Source: Rhyacophila brunnea
Lineage: Eukaryota > Arthropoda > Insecta > Trichoptera > Rhyacophilidae
Reading direction: 5' to 3'
NCBI GenBank assembly: GCA_022495005.1
Contig: JAGYXB010002044.1
Span: 310,001-374,000, forward strand
DNA: 64,000 bases
A program made the position numbers and the translations under genes. Positions 10,598 through 22,160 of this stretch are shown in pieces (position 1 is the stretch's first letter; every line of letters begins with the position of its first letter). The notes below the pieces were generated by a model. That model was not told the origin of the DNA, did not search any database, and saw nothing but the letters and a program-made list of their open reading frames with translations.

Positions 10598-11083
10598 GAT
10601 CAACCATAGAATATTATTTCAAAATTTAATAAAGTAACATTTTTTATGGCTGTTAAATGATAATTTTTTTAAACCAATGAAACTTATATACATTCAATTG
10701 GCTCATATAACCCAAAAATATTTAAAAAGTATTCAACAATAATTGGTGTTATACATATTATTTAAATCATTATCAACCAGGATCAATCCACTGCTATAGC
10801 AGGCCTAGCAGCCTGAAGTGGTGTCAGGTGATATTGTGAAGGCCTGACTCCAGAATAGACTACGCATATGACTCCAAATTTGTATTGGCAGTGACGAGAT
10901 GCAAATCGTAAAACTGACAAATCAGCGAAATGTCAAAATGTCTGACGTAAATGAAAATCCATCCCGAAGGGAAAACTATGGCGCCGTTTATGCATACTTC
11001 ACAATTATATTAATATACAATACCGCCAAGCCGTCTGCAAGACCTAGCGAGACAGACTGGCGAGAGCCAGCTGGCTCAGCTAG

Positions 11084-11926
11084 TATTTTAAAATTTTCCT
11101 TGGTGTCGTAAAACGCCGATATGTCGTACGCCCGCGTTTCAATGAAATGATCAGTTTTAATCGGAATTCGTATAAATGTTATTGTTTATTTGAATATTTA
11201 TAGTTATCTATGGGTGCTTGTTATAAATGTGAGTTATTATATAGTGCTGTGCATTTTTAAATCATTAGGAGACGTAAATAATATCACCTGTCGTTTTTTA
11301 CATAAACAACAAATAATGACGTATGTTACCTTGTTTTTAAAAGTGATTTTTTTGTGACTGTGTTAAGTTATATAAAATTGTGCTCACTTCAACTTACAGT
11401 CACTCGAATGCATCTCATAAGTAAATATGTGGTGAGTCAATTGAAATACCGTATGTTAGTATACATAGCGTAATAAATTTATAGTGTCAAAAGACTTGAT
11501 TTCCGTCAGAGGTGTAGAAACTTAACATAAACAGAGAACTTAATTTATAAAAATTTAAATAAATCAGTTCTAATATGTTTATCGATCAATCTTATTATGA
11601 TTAGTTTGTGAAAATTGATTGTATATATCGGTTAAAACGCATTTTAAATTTAAAGCGGCCATCTTTGTTTAGTCGGTTCGAGTGTTGCAAACATTGTGAA
11701 AAAATAAATTCCCATATTGTCAATAATGTGACGTATGTGCCGGAAAGCTTTAGAGAACCATCAATATTATATCGCAAGATAACTTAAATTCGGAAAACCC
11801 TTCCTTTCATACTTTATATGACCTATTTGAATTTCGAACGTTCAATTAGTGTGTTTGGCGTTTGAACCCATCGGACGTGACGAATAAGGCACACAATCGC
11901 TCGCAAAAACGGGCAAAGCTGTAGGA
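11084..11926 (-). mobile_element. Helitron-like element H4, 5' block only
   Basis: Minus-strand 5' fragment ending at 11926 with the same terminus as H1 (TCCTACAG on the minus strand, preceded by A). It matches 5480-6317. Its truncation point abuts the CTAG|T end of H3, as if H3 had landed at an A/T dinucleotide in it, but the other side of that break is not found at 8107. Confidence 0.7.
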
Positions 11927-12010
11927 TAATAATAATGAAAGATTCTTAATTCAACGAAAACCAATAAGTATGACTGAAAAAGTCTGCACTATTTTCGTCG
12001 GATCGCCCAT
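11927..12010 (+). repeat. Repeat Y, right half after the Helitron cluster
   Basis: CTTAATTCAACGAAAACC, TATGACTGA and AAGTCTGCACTATTT match the second half of repeat Y and pair with the left half at 2553-2620. Confidence 0.65.
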
Positions 12011-12019
12011 AGCATACCT

Positions 12020-12185
12020 AAACTATTATAGTTTGGTTTAGGCAGTGTGTAATTAATTCTAAAAAACTAACCAGCACCATCTGCAAATGTATTTTTAGTT
12101 CAATGAAAACAAATACGTATGACTGACAAAGTTTAGTGTGCACTATTTGTGTCGAATCTTAACAACCTACTTCCACCCCTCGCCA
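12020..12185 (+). repeat. Repeat Y, intact copy
   Basis: GTTTGGTTTAGGCAG, CCAGCACCATCTG, CAATGAAAACAAATACGTAT and TTAACAACCTACTTCCACCC lie in consensus order. It is used here to align the split copy. The class is unknown. Confidence 0.7.
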
Positions 12186-12234
12186 CTGTAGGGTAGTATG
12201 TATGTAAAAGGACGAATAAAAGGAACCCAAAATA

Positions 12235-12470
12235 AGAGAAGTGGGTTGCCTTCTGGGTGAGGCTCTAGAATGATTTAAATCTCAAGTGCGGAGAATTATA
12301 GGATACACTTCTACACGTGTTAAAGAATGTGTTGTGTGAACTTATGTCTGTATCATAATATGCATTAAATTTTATCACGTAAAACGAAACGCGCATTCAA
12401 TAGTATTGATAATATTATTGATATCAACCGTCATAAAGTAATAAAAACCTTGATCCATAGCGGCTGGCTT
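12235..12470 (+). repeat. Dispersed repeat X
   Basis: One of the more complete copies: GAAGTGGGTTGCCTTCTGGG, GAGTGCGGAGAATTATAGGA-type core, TCTGTATCATAATATGCATT and CACGTAAAACGAAACGCGCA. No coding sequence. It recurs at 25340, 27555, 30488, 41505 and 52556, and reversed at 14605 and 59093. Confidence 0.7.
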
Positions 12471-12514
12471 TTGCATTGATATCTAATTAATCTGTTATGT
12501 GATCATAACCCATG

Positions 12515-12600
12515 TTGGTCCCCACTCGCATCGCCTTTCATTCGGGTTCGGTTCCCGTCACATAGGTAAATACCTATGTGATTTTCTCAAAGTCTGGGCG
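12515..12600 (+). mobile_element. Possible tRNA-like SINE head
   Basis: A box B-like GGGTTCGGTTCCCGTC follows TCCCCACTCGCATCGCC, as in tRNA-headed SINEs. There is no second copy in the window and the tail is unclear, so this could be chance. Confidence 0.3.
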
Positions 12601-12830
12601 TTTGATTGTTTTACTTTTACTTTTACTGCATCACTGTCTACTGTCATATGGCCACAATGAGCTTGGTATAATATTATATATTAGTGATTTCAAAACTATA
12701 AAAAAATATTCTCTCTCTCTGTACGTCATGATTTTTTGTTACTTGCGTACTGTGATTTATCACCTTAGGTAGGCTACCGTCCTAAATAATGATGGTTTAT
12801 AATTATATGTATTACTAAAACCTTCCTTAA

Positions 12831-13374
12831 GGCATAAAGCCCATTGACGCAGCGAGTGCGGCGCTCGCGCAAAATTTCTACAAGTGGCGCGTAAATCATC
12901 GAAAATACAACGTAATCAAATACGCCAGCGCACACTGGACTTGACGATGCCTTGCGCCCCGCCTGCCGCATGAGTCACCGTTTTTCGCTTCTCGGCGATA
13001 CGATTTAATGAAAATACAAAGAAGTCCATTCATTGAACACGGCTACCAAAATCACGCTGCGCGAAGCGTCGTCGATCGACGGGCGAAAAGCAATTATTTA
13101 ATTACAGAGAAGTCATTGTTTAATTTTATTGCGTGTCCAGTTTATCGCTGGTTGAATAATGTCGTCGTAAATATTAATTACAAGCCCCGAAATAATATAA
13201 TATTTGTATTGCTTTGTTATGAGAGGCGCTGTAATAATAATTATTTTGTGCTGTTTGGGCCGCTTATTGCATAGGTGAAGGGTAATGCGCGGCACGAGAC
13301 GTGTGATTATGGTTATGAATAAACGCTTCATACGCGGACTTCGCCCGCTCGACGCGTTCTATGGGCACTATCGC
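12831..13374 (+). mobile_element. PIF/Harbinger-like MITE, copy 1
   Basis: It starts GGCATAAAGCCCATTGACGC after TAA and ends ...GGGCACTATCGC before TTA. GC-rich ends (GCGGCGCTCGCGC) enclose an interior shared with 51050-51584 and 51588-52100, including TTACAAGCCCCGA and TTGCTTTGTTATGAGAG. A three-base TAA/TTA target and GGC ends fit PIF/Harbinger. The overlapping short ORFs on both strands are passengers. Confidence 0.75.
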
Positions 13375-13730
13375 TTAGACTTACAATACTAATGAAGTCT
13401 TTTTATTGCCTACTTAGTGAACACTAATATACTGAGAATCTGACAAAAAATAAGATATTTTTTTGTGAATCGTGTTGATGGATAGAGGGCCATTATTTTG
13501 GAACGCCACTGATATTATTGCCACATTACTTCTTTAATGGCACGTCTTCTCAAAATTCACGATTCACTCTTCCGATTTTAATTTGTACTAAGTGTATATT
13601 ATACACTTCTCATTATGAAATAAGACTTATTTATAATTTCAGTCTGAAAATAACGTAGGTTGATAGGGTTTGCAATCCCAGGATTGAAAATGTTACAATT
13701 CCGGAATTACGTGTTTGTTTTTATATAAAT

Positions 13731-13925
13731 ATAGCCGTGCAGCTTAATCGTCGGACTATAACGCCAAGGGTCCCAGGTTCGAATCCTGAGTCTGGTAAGT
13801 ACACATATTGTCTGTGTATTAATCAGAGTATGGATCTAATAGCTTGAGCAAGTGGCTGACATCCATTTATCGTAAAAACTAAATTTGTTAATACAAACCT
13901 CCACTCTGTGAAGGCACATAATTCA
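13731..13925 (+). mobile_element. SINE-1, nearly complete
   Basis: The tRNA-like head has a box A-like GTGCAGCTTAATCG and a box B GGTTCGAATCC. The SINE-1 body follows, ending CCTCCACTCTGTGAAGGC. Compared with 54582 it has lost part of the 3' end and carries a small deletion after the box B region. Confidence 0.8.
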
Positions 13926-13939
13926 TTCACACATCTTAT

Positions 13940-14350
13940 TCGTGTCCTGAAACTTGTACGTATGCAGTTAGCCGTATCACAATTCAACGTGAAATGTTGT
14001 ATCGGGAATATATGGCCGTATATTAAAAACCATCCAACTTCTTTGGGTCGTATAGTACTGACATAAAATTCATGTTTACACTTTACAGGAAGGAAGGATT
14101 ATTTGTTAGGTTAGGTTAGATTTTCATTCTTAAATTCATGAATTTTGTCAAAATCAGCTATGAAAATTAAATTAATGTTCATATTGAATCTAATAAAATT
14201 GGAGACCGTATAGTATATGGTCATCTCTTTCCGATAGAAAGCTCACGGTGAAATGGTCTACGTACGAGTAAGATAGAATTTATAAGGCTGAATTAAATAT
14301 TTTCTGTACACGTCGCCAGTAAATATTGATTTGAATGACTATAGTCATTT
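13940..14350. repeat. Dispersed foldback repeat Z
   Basis: Blocks such as TGTTGTATCGG and ATATGGCCGTAT, with a reversed CCAATTTTATTAGATTCAAT-type block, recur at 25630-25800 and 34165-34270. Orientation changes within the region suggest a foldback element, but I cannot define its ends. Confidence 0.4.
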
Positions 14351-14604
14351 AAAACATAAATTTATTGTTTTTGTGTTAAATATAAAGTTAGTGATAATTA
14401 TTTTTGGTTAATTTAGTGGAAACTATGGTTAACTATGTTGTGTTTAAATTTGGTAGCCGTACTGAGAAGCAACACGAAGGTACTTATGTCGTTTCATAGT
14501 TAAGTACATAATAATAAAATTGATGTTCTACCGTTCGTTATACACAAGAAACACGGCTTCATTTTGCCGAACAACAATCACTCTCTATATTATTTATTAC
14601 TCTG

Positions 14605-14660
14605 AAGTTTATCCCATATTCTTCTACACTCGAGATTGGCTGCCTGTTACTCCATTCCCG
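14605..14660 (-). repeat. Repeat X fragment, reversed
   Basis: TATTCTTCTACACTCGAGATT is followed on the other strand by the GGAGTAACAGGCAGCC region of repeat X. The copy is short and degraded. Confidence 0.4.
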
Positions 14661-16240
14661 TTGGGTATTTCAGGTCCTACTTCCTACTATTTCTGAGTTC
14701 CCTGGCTGTTTTCGATGCCTATGGTAATTAATTATAGCTAATAGAAAAGGGGAGGTTAGTATTTTTATGAATTGAGTTCACACTGACAATATCACGACAT
14801 AATTCAAGGAATTCTATAACAAGAAGAGCCAATATATCAAGTGATCGTACCTTGTATCGAATGATGACGTCCCATTAACTTTGTTATTGACTTCATTGTT
14901 CATGTAAGAGTGAAACATGTTTATTTTTATGTAAGTAACAAACAAAACAGTATCACATTGCCATTCTTTCGAAGTATATTTATTCAAGAATACCGAAAAG
15001 GCCATTTTGTCTCGGAATAACGTGACACGAAAAATAATCCCGTGTTTACATTTCGTTATGAATTCAACGAGAGGATAGCAAACACGTTGAATTATTTTCG
15101 TCGCAGCTCTGGATTAACTGTACCTAGTTTATTTGACGCCATTTACGTGTTATGTTATCAATTGGATTGATATTTACACAACACGTTGGAGGCCTTCCAC
15201 GTCTGTCAAAGTAACGTGTTTCAATTGGGCTAAACTCTCGTTGTCACCATTGAAGAGTTTAAAAAAATATCAGGCGCTTTTTTTGACTTAATAATAATAT
15301 GTGGAACGATTACAATTTTGGTTGAGGAGATTATGTTGCCGAGAGTATTAAGCGCGACCCAAATTGCGGTGCATGTCGGCTTCTGTCACGGGCTGCCGCT
15401 ACGGGAAAATAGTGTGTAATGTCGTTGTTTTTGGTGTTTAAAATGCTATCAGACTGATGCTCCCATCCCGTAGCACATTTTGAACGTCACTAAAATAACC
15501 GAAATCACTAAAACAACAATGAGGTCACCTCACGTTGAACTGCACTGCATCGACAACTGCATGACGTTTTGAACGTTTTTATTATATTCCCCATGCCTAC
15601 ACATTTCAAATGTCTTGTCAAAATCACGTTTTTTTTTTGTTTTTAGTGGTTGGCACTATGTATTTTCGATAAGAATGTTGTCTATTATCTATGATCTGCA
15701 GGTTGGGTTCTATTATCTATGGATGTCATTCCGCAAGTATTTTAACGTACGCACACGTAGAAACTTGTGAATTAATTGAAATTAGCACGAATAATTAATA
15801 ATAATTAAAATTACTGATACATTATAGTAGGCACTCTTCATCAGTGTCATTCTTCAGTGGATTTATAGAGTTGGTACACGTTCAAAATATCCTGCAAAAT
15901 GACGAAACCATAGACTAAATTTTCGCCGCGACAGTTAGTAGGCGACATGCATTCAATTTTGCTCGCGGCACGCATTTTCGTTTATTTGAAATTGGAGCGT
16001 TATCATATTTTCAAATCATGAATGATATTAGTATTTTTAGAGTAGGCAATGCATTCTTTGTTGTGGATCCACACGTGTGGTCGCTTCTGCAGACAACCAG
16101 GGGGTGGGCCGCGTGGGAAATTACTTAAAGGAAGATGAAAGAAGCAAAAGAAAAATTGTATAGGAAAATCCATAAAAATATTATTGTTTTTTTTTCAAGG
16201 CAGCGGAAGAGGGTGGGGTTAATAAAATCTAGCAGGTAGC
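14661..16240. other. No recognised feature
   Basis: About 1.6 kb of unique-looking AT-rich sequence. No ORF with a recognisable motif, no clear inverted termini. Confidence 0.45.
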
Positions 16241-16241
16241 C

Positions 16242-16478
16242 CATGGCCCCCACAAGGGAGGGGCTGACAGGGCTCTAGCCTAGGGGTCCGGAGTGTCGAA
16301 CACACATCTTAAATTTGTTCTAAACGTAAAAAAGTCGACTGCGGCGCTATTTTACTTGGAAGTTATTACCATTTAAAATTATATGGTTGTTGTGACTTGT
16401 TAATACTCATACAAGATACTCATGCTCAGACAACTCCTTAATTCGATGTGTTAAAAAAATCGCTAAACATACTTCTGG
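16242..16478 (+). mobile_element. MITE family 2 (CATGGCCCCCACA), truncated
   Basis: It begins CATGGCCCCCACA, then GGGCTGACAGGGCTCTAGCC and the AAAAAAGTCG...GCGGCGCTATT box shared with copies at 35224, 37789, 41790 and 53600. The 3' half is absent where the LINE fragment begins. Confidence 0.75.
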
Positions 16479-16479
16479 A

Positions 16480-17335
16480 TTACTCTCTGGATGATACTGG
16501 GAGCATGCGGGATCCCTCCCAAGATCATTGCCATAATCAAAAGCCTACACGAGAATAGCGAATGCTGTGTCAGAATTGGAGACACTGTCACGGAATGGTT
16601 CGGGGTCATAACCGGAGCCAGACAGGGTTGTGTCCTTGCACCGTTTCTCTTCATCATTCTCTTTAACTTCATACTGCGGAAGTGAATACCACCCGACCGA
16701 GGCACACCTGTTACCCCCACAATTTTGTTTTACATTTGAAAATTAACGCGAAGAAAACCAACGTCTTGTGTCCTGATCCAGATTTCCCTCTGATTAGCGA
16801 CGGACAAAACATCGAGAGCGTCGACAGCTTCAAGTACCTGGGGGTACACATCACGGGAGATGGCATTTTGCAGAAAGAGCTCGCTATCCGAATGGGAATG
16901 GCTGGAGAAACATTCAACTCGATGCGGAATGTCTGGGACTCACGATTGTACTCAGTGAAAACCAAATTCCGCCTATTCGACGCTTGCATTCTGACGGTGC
17001 TGCTTTACGGTAGTGAATCATGGCACCTTACGAAGGCTCAGAGCAACCGTATACTGAACTACGAAAACAGATGTTTAAGACGATTGCACCAATTAATATC
17101 CAGACACTCCGTATGTTGTTGAGTTTAGCGATGCTGTGTGAGAATATTAAAAACAAACATTTGATCTCCCGAATGGTTCAACCAAGTCATGAGTATTACG
17201 GGTCTTCCACTTAAACATGCCTTGCAATCGTAGAATGCTGAAAGGAGATTGACCAAAATGTAGAGGAGATTGTTCGATAGCCACACCATCCGGGACACAA
17301 ATTTCAATCACGAGGTCCTAAAGAAGAAGTAATAT
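16480..17335 (+). pseudogene. Non-LTR retrotransposon RT fragment (LINE-1 of this window)
   Basis: Two frames together encode part of a LINE reverse transcriptase. The first (16491-16685) has IPPKIIAIIKSLHEN, then TGARQGCVLAPFLF, the segment just before the RT catalytic motif. The second (about 16735-17085) has LKINAKKTNVL, SFKYLGVHITGDG, and VLLYGSESWHLTKAQS with ENRCLRRL, the region after the thumb. The stretch that should carry the FADD/YADD aspartates is missing between the frames, so an internal deletion plus frame change has removed the active site. The 5' part and ORF1 are absent. The clade cannot be fixed by eye. Related fragments lie at 23440, 31195, 47600, 49255 and 52130. Confidence 0.85.
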
Positions 17336-17339
17336 TCAA

Positions 17340-18685
17340 TTCTCTCTTTGTATTTTTTCGTTCGTAGGGAGGGGTCTGGACCTGAAAATTTGTGTGTTCG
17401 CGCCTGATGATTTCATAGTAGAGTTATAAGGAGTCTAGAGGATTAAAAGATTGTTGCACGCTATTTTCTATACCTACTAAAAACAGTATAATTTCACAGC
17501 CTGTACTAGTGGTTATTCAAAGTATGCGCCACTTGTTCGGAAAGTAAAATAATTCCATAGAATACTAAGATTTGGTGGGTGTTCTTGTCAGGGGATAACA
17601 AACCCTAAACTGCTCCTCCTTTATCGCAAACATAAATACAGACAAAATTGACAGTTAACGAGATAAAATTCTAGTTGCAAGAGAAAAATAAAAATAAATC
17701 CCACGTACAATATTTATATTCATTGAGGAAATACCTACTATTTAAGTTCGCGTAACAATTAACCGTAAGCATGGAGCAGTGGAGCAATGTGGTTTTACCC
17801 GGAGCACCGAAAATTTGTAGTAGTCCACTTGCTCCGTATGTTTTTTTTACTATTATTAAATTTTTGTCTTAAAATCCAATAAAATATTATATTTGATATG
17901 AAGACAAATTCAAGTGGCATGTCGAGTCGTATCCAGTATGCCCACTACCTACTAAAATTAATTCTAAGTCAGAAGAGGCAGATATGACATTTTGCTATCG
18001 GTAATTTTCTAAAATAGAATTAATAATGAAAATGACGAATAATAAACCTTGTTTTAAAACTATTTTTATTAACATTTGTATATTATGTATATTACTTATT
18101 AAAGCTTTTTACCCGGAGCGGAGCTGGAGCAAGTATTATGTCCCGGAGCGGAGACACTAAAAAAAGGGTCCGTTCTAACAAAATCTTTATCCACGAAGAG
18201 CGCTGTGAAAATGAAGTAGTCTGAAAGCCACTGCAACAAAGGCAACTATGACAATAAATTGGCTTTACAAGTTTCATATTATCTTCTTACATAATATTAT
18301 TATTATGTACGTAATCGATGCAATGCTGCTTATATTTTATGAATTCACTAAAATTAGCATAACCTTATATTGTTCGCGGTTTTAATTTGCATTATTTAAG
18401 TGTAAATGAAGGCTTCACTTATTGTAAGGGAAATTAACTTTTGAAATGTTATAATAATTATTATGTGTAGTTTTGACCTTTATTCACTATGTAGTACCAA
18501 TTGCCACAATGCTATCAATTGGCTTAAGTATTTTACTCCTCCGTATATACCAACCTAGATTTGTATTCAATCTTGAAATGTCATTACAACAAAATTAATA
18601 AATCGCTCTTACAATAATTTAGAACAGGGTGAATAAACTACTACTTGTCAATCAAAACAATTTTTTGTAGACATATTATTTATTA
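17340..18685. other. No gene; short GGAGCGGAG-rich patches
   Basis: Patches at about 17770-17840 and 18110-18160 carry repeated CCGGAGC motifs that resemble subterminal sequence of some hAT families. No matching ends or TSD were found. The remainder is AT-rich. Confidence 0.35.
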
Positions 18686-18689
18686 CTTG

Positions 18690-18790
18690 ATGTCCAATGA
18701 TCCAATACCGGATGAAGGTGTCCCTTAATACTTTCCACTCTTATCAGTCTTATTCTGCCACGTTTTTTAGTCAGCTTAGTAACCTCTGTT
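18690..18790 (-). mobile_element. RTE-type LINE-2 3' end fragment
   Basis: On the minus strand it reads AAGAGTGGAAAGTATTAAGG, then CACCTTCATCCGGTATTGGA, matching the last codons (EKSG..., FIQQW-type) of the LINE 3' ends at 25845 and 63165. Very short and decayed. Confidence 0.5.
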
Positions 18791-20515
18791 AGTCAGTTAA
18801 ACCTTCCGCTCTCGAGAATACTCAAAAAAGACGAGACTGAAACTAAAATTCCAGAAAGTATCTAGATTCTAGCTAATTTATTTCAATGGTGGCTCTCTCA
18901 CGGCAAGACTAGAATCTCTAAGTTTCAAAACGTTCGCGACTAAACTGAAGAGACGCGACATGCTAGTCTCTAGCTCTCAGTTTCCAGTCCCCCATACACA
19001 GTGGTGCCAATATCTTTAGATTCAATGAAAAATCATATTTTCTTACCAAAATTGGTAGTACTGAACTGAAATGGACAAGCAATAACAACTCAAGATTAAA
19101 ACCAAAGTTAAAGATGTGCGAACCGATTTTTAATTTAAAATTTGTGGCAGAAGTTGAGAAATATCCCTGCCTGTATATTAATTACAGCCTGCCAGAGTAT
19201 TCCCGTTTTTATTTTGTATATATATTATAGTATTTTATATATATTGTGACAGTTTGAGGTTATGAGATTATTATTGCAAGTGGGTTTCAGTAGCGACGTG
19301 TGCGAAGCATCAGTCATTGGCGAGTTTAAGAGTTTCATCAGCAACCAGTTCGTCGGATTTTAGTTTCTCCGTGAGCGAAAGGCCATAGCCAGTTTAGCGT
19401 TTGCCTACTAACTGAGCTGCACGTCTAGCCCATAACAATTGCTTATCGCATCGCGAACTCTTGTCTGTCTCCTTACCCATTGGTTTATTTTATGGTCTTT
19501 CCTCGTTATGCCAAACATGCACTAGCCCATGCCATGTCGCAAGCATATTTTTTTAATTTATCTTACATTTAGAGTCTATGTTTCACATGCATCGTACCAC
19601 ACATTTGTTTAACACTAACTTGTCACTTTTGAAGATACTATTCAAACGCGCTCAATGCCATTCTCGTCATACATTATCATTTTGTTGTCCGAGATGAGTC
19701 GACTGACGAAAAAAAATAATGATTGATATTACATAATGTCTATATAATTAAATTACAACCCTGTTCTTCTGATATACATACCTGAAATCTACTTCTACTT
19801 ACCTTCATTGCACATGATCGCTCTTGGTTGGAGCATGTGTGCACCCATACTCCAATTATCTGTAAAGTACCCAGAACGTTTAAATTTGAATTATATTTTG
19901 CCTCTAGTTGTTTCTTGAGTGTCAATATTATTACAATATTGCCTTGAGGACATCAATTACTTTCTCATAAAATGTCATCATAATTATCCCTCGTCATTAG
20001 GAAGTCCGGTCGTCATATAATCGCACCATTCAATAATGACAACTGATACTTACCTGACTTTTCATCACTTTATTCCTTATTATTACATAAATATTCCACG
20101 TAAAACTTTCGTTAATCTAATTCCTAGATTGATATATAACCTAAAATTTCAAAATACTGTAGTGTTTTAAAATAGACCGCGTTAAACCTCGTGATTATCT
20201 ACTCTATTTCTATTAGATACCAAAATAGATTCAAGTTGTAGGTAGGTATATTTTATTTTTTTATCAAGATTTTAGAAATTTTCACTGAACCCCAGGTTTT
20301 TTGAGTTATATTATTATTCTAAAATTGCCTTAAGGAAACCAGTTAAGTAGGGACCTACCAAATTTCTCAAAAAATGCTCTTGTAATTATTACCCCAAGTC
20401 CGTTCGTCATTCATTAATCTTAGGCATCAATCAGGATAATATACCGACATAATCACTTTTAATCGCTTCATTGTCTTGGATTGCCATTGTCCTTATTAGT
20501 TTAGATTTTACTACA
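18791..20515. other. No gene; a diverged direct duplication
   Basis: Segments near 19930-20110 and 20325-20510 share the order ATTGCCTTRAGGA, TTTCTCA, AATTATTACCCC-type, GTCCGKTCGTCAT and a final TTATTCCTTATTA-type block, at low identity. Otherwise AT-rich with nothing recognised. Confidence 0.35.
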
Positions 20516-20517
20516 TA

Positions 20518-20873
20518 AAAAATACTTCAGTGAAACGGCAAATGATTTTCAACTATAGGTGCGATGAAATTTGGGACTTACTGCCAATCGGAGAGCGAAA
20601 GTCGAGCTGTGAACACGGCAATTTGTTTTGTGATGGCGACGGGGGAATAAATTCTTAAATCGTGTAAAGATGACTAAAAAACGTTACCCATTTACTTGAA
20701 AAAGAAAACATGTCAATGAATATATTACTATGATTACTAATAAACATGGCATTAAATAGACGCATGTTGAATTTTTATGACAAATTATGTTTTGTTCTGC
20801 ACGCGTCGTTTGCACAATCTTCGCGTGACGTAGTCACGATCGTTTTAGACCGTTCCCCAGCTGAAGTATAGCC
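20518..20873 (+). mobile_element. MITE family 3 (ATACTTCAG termini), copy 1
   Basis: The left end AATACTTCAGTGAAACGG and right end CTGAAGTATAGCC (then TTAA) are inverted partners. The whole ~355 bp matches 48427-48789 in the same orientation, including GTCGAGCTGTGAACACG and AGTCACGATCGTTTTAGACC. It is non-coding. The second copy shows a TTAA (or TAA) target. Confidence 0.8.
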
Positions 20874-20879
20874 TTAAGG

Positions 20880-21387
20880 AAGAGGTAAAATCATTGTGTG
20901 TATGTGGGGTTTTTGAACTGAAATCATAGCACCAAATTATTGTAATTACCTAATGCTAATTCAATCAAAATGGGTCAACTATTGGTAGAGGAAGGACAAA
21001 TTCTTCTGGCATTGGCTGACAATTGGCGTTGTCATTTGAAAGTAATCATACCAACACCTGTGAGTCGCCTGCACTTCCACGAGAATCTGACGCCATTCTA
21101 CTTCTAATTGTATTATATAATATACATCCATGACTTATCAAATGGCTAAAATTTTATTACACTCCCAAGAATAAAAATATTTTAATTATGCACCTAATTC
21201 AATATATTATCTAGTAGAACATCTTAACCTAGAAATTGCGCATATTGCGATTTTCTCTACTGCGCATGAATTACATACAGCAAATTTAATTATTGTTACA
21301 TGAAGCATATTGCATCGTTTTCTTTCGCTCAGCGTAGCTCTGGCTACGCCATATTTTCTGTCAAACTATCGAACTTCACGCTTATCT
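20880..21387. other. No recognised feature
   Basis: AT-rich sequence with no coding sequence and no clear repeat family. Confidence 0.4.
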
Positions 21388-21694
21388 GTGGGTCTATTCT
21401 ATACTTATCGTCCGCTAAAGTGATAAAGTGATAGTTATTATCAAACTTAGGGTAGGTTTGTATCAAAGTATTAGCACTTATTGTAACAATTACAATAAGT
21501 TGGTTGTATTGTTGCAATACGTGCTATATTTTAACAGCAGCAAGAGAGGCGCTGTTAAAATGTAACGTTTATTGCAAGAATTACAACCAACGTATTGTAA
21601 TTGTTACAATAAGTGCTAATACTTTGATACAAACCTACCCTAAGTTTAATAATATCTATCACTTTAGCGGTCGATAAGTACAGAATAGACCCAC
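21388..21694. mobile_element. Foldback MITE family 4 (GTGGGTCTATTCT), copy 1
   Basis: Two ~140-bp arms are near-perfect inverted copies. They begin GTGGGTCTATTCTATACTTA and reach a short centre near 21535-21555 (AGCAGCAAGAGAGGCGCTG). Internal arms include CACTTATTGTAACAATTACA. It would form a long hairpin. Only one other copy is visible, at 22161. Confidence 0.85.
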
Positions 21695-21699
21695 AGGTA

Positions 21700-22160
21700 T
21701 GTTTTAAGGTAATTATAAATTATGTACCTACATAATTCTTAAGATAGGCGAAAGTTGCATGAATGGACATACTAATGATTTAAACATTTAAAGAGTGACT
21801 TTTAACTTTTTTGACTTTTAATTTACAGAGGTGAATGTGTAAGAAAAATCTATTCCCCTAGCCCTCTTATAAGCGATTTCATCTTAGACTATAGAAAAAT
21901 TTCACATTTTAATTTTACACATTTCATCTATATTTACACAATAATGAAACAACCTACGCATTTACTTATCCTATTATATACTTACTGTTTCATTGCACGT
22001 GTTGAACGTTCACATATTAGGTACAACTGCGACAAAAGTAGTGGGTTTTCCGAAAAAATATAATAATAATATTGGATCACTTAGCACTTTCCAGTGATTC
22101 AAAGATAACATTTCAATCATTCATACATTCAAATATTATATAAAAATGTCTTACCTACCT
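21700..22160. other. No recognised feature
   Basis: AT-rich spacer between the two family-4 MITE copies. Confidence 0.4.

Larger units (their letters stand above)
8108..11083 (+). mobile_element. Helitron-like element H3 (2.98 kb, both ends intact)
   Basis: Plus-strand copy starting TCCTACAGATTTGCCCG at 8108 (preceded by A). It ends with hairpin CTGGC-GAGA-GCCAG, then 13 nt ending CTAG at 11083 (followed by T). The order matches H1: 5' block, 255-bp hAT MITE (9137-9391), inverted MITE (9478-9833), tandem array (9839-10176), 365-bp-type MITE with TSD (10177-10597), 3' block. The minisatellite is reduced to a remnant near 10780. No coding sequence is visible, so it is non-autonomous. Confidence 0.78.

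Noticed and set aside
12774..13331. Short ORFs on both strands at 12.8-13.3 kb
   Set aside because: All lie inside the Harbinger-like MITE, and the same frames recur at 51-52 kb as passengers.
17770..18160. GGAGCGGAG-rich patches as an hAT element
   Set aside because: No paired termini and no TSD could be found.
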